This document shows positions 1-6,645 of a stretch of DNA of 7,490 bases, piece by piece. Position 1 is the stretch's first letter. Each line of letters starts with the position of its first letter. The notes under the pieces were generated by a model that saw nothing but the letters and a program-made list of their open reading frames with translations, was not told where the DNA came from and did not search any database. The DNA is from an uncultured Ruminobacter sp. (GTDB lineage Bacteria > Pseudomonadota > Gammaproteobacteria > Enterobacterales > Succinivibrionaceae): contig CAAFXL010000303.1 of the NCBI GenBank assembly GCA_900767005.1, positions 1 through 7,490 on the forward strand. Reading direction: 5' to 3'. Position numbers and translations under genes: made by a program.

Positions 1-150
1 AACCAGTGATTTACCAAATCTACGAGGACGTGATAAAAAAAGTCTACTCTTTATTTTTAAGAAATTATAAATATCTTGAGTTTTATCAACATATATTTGC
101 TGATTTCTTATTATATTTTTAAAACTTTGACCGTCTGCAATTTCTTTCAT
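1..150 (-). CDS. AAA-ATPase-like family protein, N-terminal fragment cut by window edge
   Basis: The reverse strand from 150 reads 50 codons without a stop to the window edge, starting MKEIADGQSFKN and ending in the P-loop segment SRPRRFGKSLV. By hand count, 33 of these 50 residues match the N-terminus of the complete neighbour at 226-1848, including VDKT and RPRRFGKSLV. This identifies it as a second member of the AAA-ATPase-like family (often listed as DUF1703 or AAA-ATP_like). The start is supported by the matching N-terminus and by a GAGG Shine-Dalgarno site at 158-161, 7 nt upstream of the ATG. It lies 75 bp downstream of its paralogue in the same orientation. Only the N-terminus is visible, so it cannot be said whether the gene is intact or has the nuclease-like C-terminus. 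Cellular function is unknown. Confidence 0.88.
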   Translation of the reverse strand, partial: MKEIADGQSFKNIIRNQQIYVDKTQDIYNFLKIKSRLFLSRPRRFGKSLV

Positions 151-186
151 AATAAAACCTCATACATAATACAAATTATTTATCTT

Positions 187-215
187 ATAATGCACTAAAT
201 TTCTAAATCAATCAA
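187..215 (-). promoter_or_regulatory. Putative promoter of the partial AAA-ATPase-like gene
   Basis: On the minus strand, TTGATT (215-210) is followed by a 17-bp spacer ending GTG and then CATTAT (192-187), resembling a sigma-70 promoter. The same layout, with the same TTGATT, 17-bp spacer ending GTG and CATCAT, precedes the paralogue at 1902-1930. A further shared element, TGTATTATGTATG, lies between box and start codon in both. Conservation of the layout while the spacer sequence differs is the main support. Either box alone would be unremarkable in DNA this AT-rich. Confidence 0.45.
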
Positions 216-225
216 TAAAAAACAT

Positions 226-1848
226 TTAATTTTCACAATTCTTCGAAACTTCCTCAAAATATGCTACTTTCTTGTTTTTTCCATTATAAACTAGAGCAAA
301 TCTTATATAGTCTTTAAATGGTCCATGCTTTCCATAATCATTTTCGATAATTTGCTTTTGAGCTTTCATTAGTTTTATTTTTGCATCATTTTTATACTTT
401 GCATATTTAAACTCAATTTCAATGCGTCTCTCATCAAATTCAATTTCAAGATAGCACCTTCCATCATCTTCAAAAAATTCTGATTTAACCTTAATTTTAG
501 CAGCTACTAGCATCATATAAATTAGTGCACTTAAAATTCTTTCAGATGTTATTGGATTATTTTTAGAAGGAACCCTATGAATTATTCCTTTAATAATTTC
601 AATAATATCTTGGGGATTACCATACCTTAATCCGTTAACCTCTTCATCTTCTAGACAAATAGGAAAACCAAAGAATCTTTCAAAACTTAAACATACTAAT
701 CCCATAAATATTTCATTATTTGGAATACCTACCTCAATACCATTTCCAAATATTACTTTTGACCTAACTGTTAAATAACCAGTTTGAGTCATTAACGCTT
801 TAATATCAATATCTAATAAGGAATCAGGATGAATTAGACTATCATAAGAAAGCACAAAAGTATTTTTTCTATTCCCTAAAAAATCCTTATTTAAAGAATT
901 TATAAAATCAACTAAAATTTTTGGCGTTCCACCATTATCAAACCAAAAATCACCAAAATATACTCGATTAAACCTTTTAAAAGAATGTAAAAAATTATTA
1001 ACTGACCAGGTTGAAAAAACTTTTACTTCATTATCTTCATCAAAACAATAACCACCATATTCAAGTTCCATTCGATCTATAAATTCTTCTCTATCTTGAT
1101 TACTTACTTCTTCAATTGGTTTTGATTTTTCTAATGAAACGCCAAGATTTAAATAATCAATGTAATATTTAGTAATTTCAGCTCTAGTAAATCCTGTAAG
1201 CGTTGCTACTGCAGAATGGAAAGTCACATCTATAATATCCGTACTAGAAAATCCTGTAATAATATTAAATTTTGTAACTCCTGTGATTCCTAAAAATTTA
1301 ATTGCTTCATTTCCTTTTAACGAAGCATATAACTCTCTTAATGCAGCATGAAAAGTATTATATAAATGATTATTGTTAATATTAGCTGTAAGTTGAACAT
1401 CATATTCATCAATTACAATAACGATTTGCTTATCATTAACAACAAAATAATCTAACAATGTTTGAATTACTTGATAAGGTTCTTCATCACTAACAACTAA
1501 ATCAATTTTATTTTCATCTAAAAAATCATTAATGCAATTTCTAAAATCAAAACAAAATTTTTCAAAAATTGTTTTATCAAAATCAAGGAAGTTTAACCTT
1601 AGAACAGGATAAGTTTCTTCATTCCACTTATCATAAATCCACGTATCTTTAAAATAAGGTTCAACCCCTTTCTCAAAAAGAGTTGCAATAGTATCAAGAA
1701 CTAAGGATTTACCAAAACGACGCGGACGCGTGAATAAAATCCTATCATTAATTTTAAATAGAGTATAAATTTCATGAGTTTTATCAACATAGATTTGATT
1801 ATTTCTAATTAAATTTTTTAAACATTGTCCTTGTGCGATTGCTTTCAT
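226..1848 (-). CDS. AAA-ATPase-like protein with C-terminal PD-(D/E)XK nuclease-like domain
   Basis: This 540-residue protein has the usual layout and length of the AAA-ATPase-like/PDDEXK_9 family, which is common in multiple copies in gut and oral anaerobes and has no settled function. The N-terminal domain carries the family P-loop RPRRFGKS (residues 41-48, K47), a Walker B IVIVIDEYD (142-150) and a sensor-like GVTKF (190-194). The C-terminal region contains IEIEFKY (476-482), matching the E-x-K part of a PD-(D/E)XK core (E479, K481). The family usually shows GRxD shortly upstream; here it reads GRCY (463-466), so the usual acidic residue seems absent and nuclease activity is doubtful. The ATG at 1848 is supported by the matching N-terminus of the paralogue at 1-150; a weak GGTGA lies only 4 nt upstream. 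No signal peptide or membrane segment is visible, so it is probably cytosolic. No terminator is evident before the next gene. Confidence 0.9.
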   Translation of the reverse strand: MKAIAQGQCLKNLIRNNQIYVDKTHEIYTLFKINDRILFTRPRRFGKSLVLDTIATLFEKGVEPYFKDTWIYDKWNEETYPVLRLNFLDFDKTIFEKFCFDFRNCINDFLDENKIDLVVSDEEPYQVIQTLLDYFVVNDKQIVIVIDEYDVQLTANINNNHLYNTFHAALRELYASLKGNEAIKFLGITGVTKFNIITGFSSTDIIDVTFHSAVATLTGFTRAEITKYYIDYLNLGVSLEKSKPIEEVSNQDREEFIDRMELEYGGYCFDEDNEVKVFSTWSVNNFLHSFKRFNRVYFGDFWFDNGGTPKILVDFINSLNKDFLGNRKNTFVLSYDSLIHPDSLLDIDIKALMTQTGYLTVRSKVIFGNGIEVGIPNNEIFMGLVCLSFERFFGFPICLEDEEVNGLRYGNPQDIIEIIKGIIHRVPSKNNPITSERILSALIYMMLVAAKIKVKSEFFEDDGRCYLEIEFDERRIEIEFKYAKYKNDAKIKLMKAQKQIIENDYGKHGPFKDYIRFALVYNGKNKKVAYFEEVSKNCEN

Positions 1849-1901
1849 AAGTCACCATACATAATACATAAAATATCAATAATACAAAATTAATGTTCTA
1901 T

Positions 1902-1930
1902 ATGATGCACCATAATCAGCATGCAATCAA
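1902..1930 (-). promoter_or_regulatory. Putative promoter of the AAA-ATPase-like gene
   Basis: On the minus strand, TTGATT (1930-1925), a 17-bp spacer ending GTG, and CATCAT (1907-1902) repeat the arrangement found before the paralogue at 187-215. Both contain GTGCATNAT across the -10 region, and both have TGTATTATGTATG just before the ribosome-binding region. Box identity is inferred from this paired conservation. Confidence 0.45.
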
Positions 1931-1951
1931 GAAAAAATGAACTTTTTTCTT
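1929..1951 (-). terminator. Weak AT-only hairpin downstream of an NSS gene
   Basis: A perfect 9-bp inverted repeat (AAGAAAAAA with TTTTTTCTT, 5-nt loop) begins 39 nt after the stop of the NSS gene at 1990-3420. In minus-strand RNA the U tract forms the 3' arm. The stem has only one G-C pair and no separate U tail, so it would be a poor intrinsic terminator. It touches the putative -35 box of the downstream gene. In DNA this rich in A and T it could be chance. Confidence 0.25.
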
Positions 1952-1989
1952 AATACTTTAATTCTTTAATACATTAATACTTTATCAAA

Positions 1990-3420
1990 CTATAATGCAA
2001 ACTTACTAATATAACCATTAATAAAGATTACCGCGATAATGATTGGTAAAATCACCATCATGTAATATTTAAAGAATTTTGGAAGTTTTAAGCCACTACC
2101 TTCATTAATTTCAGAAAGAGTATTTTTAAAGCCCCAACCAAAAATACAAAATATTACAAAGAATAACGCTCCACATGGCACTAAATTGTTACTTAAGATA
2201 AAGTCTTCAAGGTCTAAAACATTACTACCTTCGCCAAATGGCATAAAGCTACTCCATTCATTAAATCCAAGAACACATGGTAAAATGTTTAAGAATACTA
2301 AAATTAAGTTAATAAATACTGATACCTTTCTACTTAAGTTAAATAGTTCCATCACGCAAGCTACAATGTTTTCCATTAGGGCAATTACGGTAGTAAATGC
2401 AGCTAAGAACATAAAGATAAAGAAAAATGTCCCTACATATTGACCATATTCCATATAGCTAAATACGCTTAGCATACTGCTAAATAATAAGGTTGGACCG
2501 CTCTCAGGTTCAATGCCAAAGCTAAAGCAAATTGGAAATATTATTAACCCTGCCACAATTGCTACAAATGAATCAAGACCTGCAATAATTGATGATTCAT
2601 TAACTAATGAGTTTTCTTTTTTAATGTAGCTACCAAAGATTAATAAAGACCCAACCCCAGTTCCTAAGGAGAAAAATGCTTGATTTAAGGCCTCAAAAAT
2701 CACCTTAAAAATTCCCACAGTGCCAACCTTAGAGAAATCAGGATTTAAATAGTAACTTAATCCTTCACTTGCTCCATTTAAAGTTAGTGCATAAACTGCT
2801 AAAAACACCATCATTAATAATAAAAGAATCATTAATGGCTTAGTGATTTTTTCAACGCCGTTTTTTACGCCTCTAAGGCAAATTAATAAAGCACTACCTG
2901 CAACTATCCAGGTAAGAATGGTCATTAGTGTTGGATTATTAATTAGTTCCCCAAACTTTGCTCCTACGCCATCTTTAATTAATCCTAAAACTTTACTATC
3001 TTCTACCCCACTACTAAGTACATTCTCTTTAATTGCCACAAAGTCACCGCTTCCAAGCGAATATACATAATATAAAAGCCAACCCACAATTACGGTATAG
3101 TATGAAAGAAGAACATAGGAAGCTAAAATCATTGGGTATTTAGCTAAATGCCAAAAACTTCCCTTTCTTTCAATTACATCAAAGCTTTTGGCAACACTTT
3201 GTTTAGCATTTCTTCCAACCGCAAGTTCAATCATCACGCAAGGAATCCCTAGAGCAATTAAACATAAGAAGTAAATAATTACAAATAGAGCTCCCCCATT
3301 TTGCCCAGTAATATAAGGAAAACGCCATACATTACCAAGCCCAATCGCGCAGCCTGCTGCAATTAATAAAAAACCAATTCGTGATGAAAGTAAAGCTCGT
3401 GTATTTTTATTCTCATTCAT
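1990..3420 (-). CDS. Sodium-dependent transporter, NSS (SNF) family, paralogue C
   Basis: This 476-residue integral membrane protein belongs to the neurotransmitter:sodium symporter family, whose bacterial members (LeuT, MhsT, Tyt1) import amino acids with Na+. About 11 membrane segments are visible, as in Tyt1 and MhsT, not 12. TM1 carries GCAIGLGNVWRFPY (residues 23-36), with A25 and N30 aligning with LeuT Na1 ligands A22 and N27. TM7 has D283 at the LeuT N286 position. TM8 has AAFTT (340-344) at the Na2 site. R33 and D406 match the outer gate pair. The unwound part of TM6 reads FSLGTGVG (250-257), against FTLSVG in the two neighbours, so the substrate probably differs. The ATG at 3420 has no Shine-Dalgarno site and is preceded by a very T-rich leader. 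A terminator at 3539-3572 separates the gene from the other two, so it is probably transcribed on its own. Confidence 0.95.
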   Translation of the reverse strand: MNENKNTRALLSSRIGFLLIAAGCAIGLGNVWRFPYITGQNGGALFVIIYFLCLIALGIPCVMIELAVGRNAKQSVAKSFDVIERKGSFWHLAKYPMILASYVLLSYYTVIVGWLLYYVYSLGSGDFVAIKENVLSSGVEDSKVLGLIKDGVGAKFGELINNPTLMTILTWIVAGSALLICLRGVKNGVEKITKPLMILLLLMMVFLAVYALTLNGASEGLSYYLNPDFSKVGTVGIFKVIFEALNQAFFSLGTGVGSLLIFGSYIKKENSLVNESSIIAGLDSFVAIVAGLIIFPICFSFGIEPESGPTLLFSSMLSVFSYMEYGQYVGTFFFIFMFLAAFTTVIALMENIVACVMELFNLSRKVSVFINLILVFLNILPCVLGFNEWSSFMPFGEGSNVLDLEDFILSNNLVPCGALFFVIFCIFGWGFKNTLSEINEGSGLKLPKFFKYYMMVILPIIIAVIFINGYISKFAL

Positions 3421-3441
3421 AAGTAATTAAAAGAAAAAGTT

Positions 3442-3471
3442 ATTAAACCAAAAAAATTAGCAGAAAAACAA
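3442..3471 (-). promoter_or_regulatory. Possible promoter of NSS paralogue C
   Basis: On the minus strand, TTGTTT (3471-3466), an 18-bp spacer and TTTAAT (3447-3442) form a weak sigma-70-like pair. A promoter is expected here because a terminator lies just upstream at 3539-3572. The flank is long T-rich tract, so matches arise easily by chance. If correct, the 5' leader would be only about 15 nt. Confidence 0.25.
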
Positions 3472-3538
3472 ACTAATACTAAAAATCAAAAAAACAAAAA
3501 AGAAAAACAAAATTAAAAGTTTTAAACCTAAACAATTT

Positions 3539-3572
3539 AAAACTAAAAGCCCACAATCATTAGATTATGGGC
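3539..3572 (-). terminator. Intrinsic terminator of the two-gene NSS operon
   Basis: Six nucleotides after the stop codon at 3579-3581, minus-strand RNA can form a 10-bp stem (GCCCATAATC with GATTGTGGGC) with a 4-nt loop TAAT, followed by TTTTAGTTTT. All ten positions pair if one G-U wobble is counted. On the plus strand the same position is a C-A mismatch, which favours the minus strand as the functional one. The plus strand also has a short T run (3575-3579), but no gene there needs a terminator. Confidence 0.8.
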
Positions 3573-3578
3573 AGATTT

Positions 3579-5003
3579 TTATGAAAATCTTTCAATATAA
3601 CCAAATACTAAGATAATACTAATAATGATTGGCAAGATAAAGATAAAGTAATATTTAAACTTAGAACTTAACTTTAAGCCCTCACCCTCATTAACTTCAG
3701 CAACTAAATTTTTATATCTCCAACCTAGTACACTAAATACTACTAAATATAGCGACCCAAATGGAAGCATATTATTACTTAAGATAAAGTCTTCTAAATC
3801 TAAAATATTAGTGCCTTTACCTAATGGTTCAAAGCCTGACCATTCATTAAAGCCTAAAGCACAAGGAATTGAGATTACAAAAATAATAGCATAGTTAATT
3901 ATTGATGCTTTAATTCTTGAAACTTTAAATTGTTCAATGGTTATAGCAATTGCATTTTCAATTACAGTTAGAACGGTTGTAAAAGCTGCAAAGAACATAA
4001 AGATAAAGAATAATGTCCCAAAAATTCTACCATATTCCATTGCTGCAAACACAGTTAGCATACTTTGGAATAAAAGGGTAGGACCAGCAGCAGGATTAAC
4101 CCCATAACTAAAACATGCTGGGAAAATAATAAACCCAGCCATTAAAGCTACAAATGAATCAATTAGAGCAATAATTAAAGATTCACCATATAAGCTCTTT
4201 CTTTTATCAATATAGCTTCCAAAGATAAGCAAGCAACCAATCCCCACACTTAAAGTAAAGAATGCTTGATTTAGGGCTTCATAAATTACTCTAATAAATC
4301 CAACCTTTTGAGCATTCTCAAGATTTGGCATTAGATAATACTTTAAGCCTTCCCCCGCTCCATCTAAAGAAACGCAGTAAATTGCAAGACCAATTAAAAG
4401 TAATAATAATGAAACCATTAAAGGTTTAGAGAACTTTTCAACACCCTTTTGCACCCCTTTAATGCAAATTAAAATAGCTAATGAAATCACCACAAAAGTA
4501 TAGCCAATCATAGTTTTTGGGTCACTAAGTAATCCAATAAACTTTTCATCTACTGCCTTTTTTACAATAGTTGGGTCATTTGATGATTGTGATAAAGCTA
4601 AGATATGGTCAAAATCCCCAAAACCAATTGAATATACATAATATAAAAGCCAACCAGTAATTACGGTATAAAAGCTCATTAAAAAGTAAGGACCAAGCAT
4701 TAAAGGATACTTAGCAATATGCCAAAAACTACCCTTAGGTTCAATTTCCTCAAAGCTTCTTGCAATGCTTCGTTTTGAGGCACGTCCTATCGCAAGTTCA
4801 ATCATCACGCAAGGAACGCCTAATAAAAGTAGACAAATTAAATAAATCCCTACAAATATCGCTCCCCCATATTGACCTACAACATATGGAAAGCGCCAAA
4901 CGTTACCCAATCCTACCGCACAACCTGCAGCAATTAGAATAAACCCAAGTCTTGATGATAATAGTTCTCTTCCTGCATGAGAAACCTTACTTTCTAAACT
5001 CAT
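3579..5003 (-). CDS. Sodium-dependent transporter, NSS (SNF) family, paralogue B
   Basis: This 474-residue, roughly 11-segment NSS symporter probably imports an amino acid with Na+. TM1 carries GCAVGLGNVWRFPY (residues 27-40), TM6 FTLSVGIG (249-256), TM7 D282 at the LeuT N286 position, TM8 AAFTT (339-343), and TM10 LDLEDF with D405 as outer-gate acid. I chose the ATG at 5003, not the in-frame TTG at 5009: AAGGA (5010-5014) is 6 nt before the ATG but abuts the TTG, and the ATG gives an N-terminus with RELL at residues 12-15, exactly as in paralogue A. Nine bases separate it from the upstream stop, and its Shine-Dalgarno site overlaps that stop, so the two genes are probably co-transcribed and translationally coupled. 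It is closest to paralogue A: about 78% identical over a 112-residue TM6-TM8 block by hand count. Confidence 0.95.
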   Translation of the reverse strand: MSLESKVSHAGRELLSSRLGFILIAAGCAVGLGNVWRFPYVVGQYGGAIFVGIYLICLLLLGVPCVMIELAIGRASKRSIARSFEEIEPKGSFWHIAKYPLMLGPYFLMSFYTVITGWLLYYVYSIGFGDFDHILALSQSSNDPTIVKKAVDEKFIGLLSDPKTMIGYTFVVISLAILICIKGVQKGVEKFSKPLMVSLLLLLIGLAIYCVSLDGAGEGLKYYLMPNLENAQKVGFIRVIYEALNQAFFTLSVGIGCLLIFGSYIDKRKSLYGESLIIALIDSFVALMAGFIIFPACFSYGVNPAAGPTLLFQSMLTVFAAMEYGRIFGTLFFIFMFFAAFTTVLTVIENAIAITIEQFKVSRIKASIINYAIIFVISIPCALGFNEWSGFEPLGKGTNILDLEDFILSNNMLPFGSLYLVVFSVLGWRYKNLVAEVNEGEGLKLSSKFKYYFIFILPIIISIILVFGYIERFS

Positions 5004-5009
5004 AACCAA

Positions 5010-5014
5010 TCCTT
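5010..5014 (-). promoter_or_regulatory. Ribosome-binding site overlapping the upstream stop codon
   Basis: AAGGA on the minus strand lies 6 nt before the ATG at 5003 and shares two bases with the TAA stop (5013-5015) of the upstream NSS gene. It decides the start of paralogue B, because the TTG at 5009 directly adjoins it and leaves no room for initiation. The overlap is typical of translational coupling. Confidence 0.8.
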
Positions 5015-6431
5015 AAGAAGAGAACTTCTCGATATAACCATAAACTAAAATGATGCCAATTAATATAGGCATAATGTAGACCATGTATAAATTAAACTTC
5101 TTACCAAGTTTTAAACCGTGACCTTCGTTAATTTCTGCAATGCAATTCTTATAACGCCATGCCATGATACAGAAAATAACCATATATAATGCCCCAAAAG
5201 GAAGCACATTATTGCTCACAAAGAAGTCTTCAAGATCCAAAATGTTAGTGCCTTTACCTAATGGTTCAAAGCCTTTCCATAAGTTAAAACCAAGCACGCA
5301 TGGAATTGAAAGAAGACTAATTAAAATTACATTAATTAGAATTGAGGTCTTACGCTTTAAGTTAAAGAGTTCGCAGCATAGTGCAATAATACTTTCAATT
5401 ACCGCAACTACGGTTGTGAATGCTGCAAAGAACATAAATACAAAGAAGATTGTGCCAATTACCTGACCATATTCCATTACTGTAAATACGCTAAGCATAC
5501 TTTGGAATAATAATGTTGGACCTGCGGCAGGATCAACGCCATAACTAAAGCAAGCTGGGAAAATAACTAAACCTGCCATAACCGCAACAAATGAGTCAAT
5601 TGTTGCAATTAAGATTGATTCATTAACTAAACTTTTAGTTTTTTTAATGTAACTACCAAAAATTAATAATGAACCCTGACCCACACTTAAAGTAAAGAAT
5701 GCTTGGTTTAGGGCTTCATAAATTACTCTTAACCAACCAATTTTTTGGGCTTTTTCAAGATCTGGCATTAAGTAGTAACTTAAACCTTCTTTTGCGCCAT
5801 CTAAAGTTAATGCATAAAGAGCTAAAAGTACTAATAAAACTAAAAGACCAATCATGATTGGTTTAGTAAAGTTTTCAACTCCCTTTTGCACCCCTTTAAA
5901 GCAAATTAAGCATGCTGCTGTAATTACGCTTATCGTGCAAGTAATCATAATAGCAGGATTTTCTAAAAGATTTATAAACTTGGAAAAAACTTGAGTACTA
6001 ATATGACTAATATCATTATCTAAAGTTGCAATACCCGCAAAATCCCCACTTGCCATTGAGATTACATAATATAAAAGCCAACCTGTAATTACAGTATAAA
6101 AGCTCATTAGTACGTAAGTTCCGCAAATCATCGGATACTTGGCAATATGCCATTTTGAGCCTTTTGGTTCTAATCTATCAAAAGCTTTGGCAACACTTTG
6201 ACCAGAAGCACGTCCCAATGATAATTCCACCATCACGCATGGAATACCAATTGCAAATAGGCAGATTAAATAAATTATAACAAAGATTGCTCCACCATAT
6301 TGACCAGTAATATATGGAAAACGCCATACATTACCAAGGCCTATCGCACAGGCCGCAGCTAATAAAATAAACCCTATTCGAGAACCTAATAATTCTCGTG
6401 CTACATTTGTTGTTACTTGTTCAGAAGACAT
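5013..6431 (-). CDS. Sodium-dependent transporter, NSS (SNF) family, paralogue A
   Basis: This 472-residue NSS symporter is the first gene of the two-gene transporter operon. The family motif GNVWRFPY is at residues 33-40; A29 and N34 align with LeuT Na1 ligands, D279 replaces N286, and AAFTT (336-340) forms the Na2 region of TM8. Outer-gate residues R37 and D402 are kept. At the inner gate R12 is kept, LeuT W8 becomes L15 and D369 becomes E354. TM6 reads FTLSVGQG (246-253), placing Gln252 where LeuT has pocket residue F259; paralogues B and C have Ile and Val there. Membrane segments number about 11, ending near residue 467. The ATG at 6431 has only a distant AGG (6443-6445, 11 nt away). A promoter candidate lies at 6465-6493. 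The substrate cannot be assigned from sequence; an amino acid is the family expectation. Confidence 0.95.
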   Translation of the reverse strand: MSSEQVTTNVARELLGSRIGFILLAAACAIGLGNVWRFPYITGQYGGAIFVIIYLICLFAIGIPCVMVELSLGRASGQSVAKAFDRLEPKGSKWHIAKYPMICGTYVLMSFYTVITGWLLYYVISMASGDFAGIATLDNDISHISTQVFSKFINLLENPAIMITCTISVITAACLICFKGVQKGVENFTKPIMIGLLVLLVLLALYALTLDGAKEGLSYYLMPDLEKAQKIGWLRVIYEALNQAFFTLSVGQGSLLIFGSYIKKTKSLVNESILIATIDSFVAVMAGLVIFPACFSYGVDPAAGPTLLFQSMLSVFTVMEYGQVIGTIFFVFMFFAAFTTVVAVIESIIALCCELFNLKRKTSILINVILISLLSIPCVLGFNLWKGFEPLGKGTNILDLEDFFVSNNVLPFGALYMVIFCIMAWRYKNCIAEINEGHGLKLGKKFNLYMVYIMPILIGIILVYGYIEKFSS

Positions 6432-6464
6432 AATTTATTTAACCTAAAAATTTAAATTCGCTTA

Positions 6465-6493
6465 ATTTTACTTAAGAATCTTAAAGCAAACAA
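6465..6493 (-). promoter_or_regulatory. Putative promoter of the two-gene NSS operon
   Basis: On the minus strand, TTGTTT (6493-6488), a 17-bp spacer and TAAAAT (6470-6465) form the best sigma-70-like pair upstream of the operon. The -10 box matches the consensus at 5 of 6 positions and the -35 box at 3 of 6. Transcription would start near 6458, giving a leader of about 27 nt. CTTAA repeats spaced 9-10 bp lie across this element and could be an operator, though AT-rich DNA makes such repeats cheap. Confidence 0.35.
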
Positions 6494-6616
6494 TTATTTA
6501 ACTTTTCATTTGCGTTTTTTCTCAAAAAAATAACCTAAAACAAGAACTATCCTTATTCGTTACAAGTTATCTAGTTTTTTTAGAAGTTAAACCTACTTAA
6601 AAATATTACTTTTTAC

Positions 6617-6645
6617 AAAATAAAATCCTATTAAAAATAGGATTT
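6617..6645 (-). terminator. Intrinsic terminator-like hairpin after the disordered-protein gene
   Basis: A perfect 9-bp stem (AAATCCTAT with ATAGGATTT, 5-nt loop) at 6623-6645 continues on the minus strand into TATTTT (6622-6617). It lies about 100 nt after the TAG stop at 6744-6746 and upstream of the NSS operon promoter, so it probably insulates the two. The stem is AT-rich and the U tail interrupted, so efficiency may be moderate. The plus-strand side has a poorer T tract. Confidence 0.6.

Noticed and set aside
1..1930. AAA-ATPase-like gene pair as a possible anti-phage defence island
   Set aside because: The ATPase plus nuclease-like layout is suggestive, but these genes occur as scattered multicopy families, the neighbours are ordinary transporters, and no other defence gene or mobile element is present in the window.
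1950..1984. Two direct copies of TTAATACTTTA
   Set aside because: The repeat is short, AT-only and has just two copies in a very AT-rich spacer. There is no flanking duplication or element to suggest mobility or a binding site.
2186..2443. Open reading frame of 85 codons on the plus strand
   Set aside because: It lies wholly antisense within the NSS gene at 1990-3420, and its peptide has no recognisable features. It is a shadow of the conserved transporter sequence; an equivalent antisense frame appears at the same place in paralogue A.
2843..3070. Open reading frame of 75 codons on the plus strand
   Set aside because: It is antisense inside an NSS gene with no independent promoter or ribosome-binding evidence.
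4760..4942. Open reading frame of 60 codons on the plus strand
   Set aside because: It is antisense to the conserved TM1-TM2 coding region of paralogue B, so its openness is explained by the real gene.
5164..5466. Open reading frame of 100 codons on the plus strand
   Set aside because: Its sequence resembles the antisense frame at 2186-2443 only because both oppose the same conserved transporter region. This is not evidence of a conserved antisense protein.
6505..6533. Hairpin formed by a T run, CTC and an A run
   Set aside because: The stem is made only of A-T pairs and lies upstream of the operon promoter, with no gene end for it to terminate. It is most likely chance homopolymer pairing.
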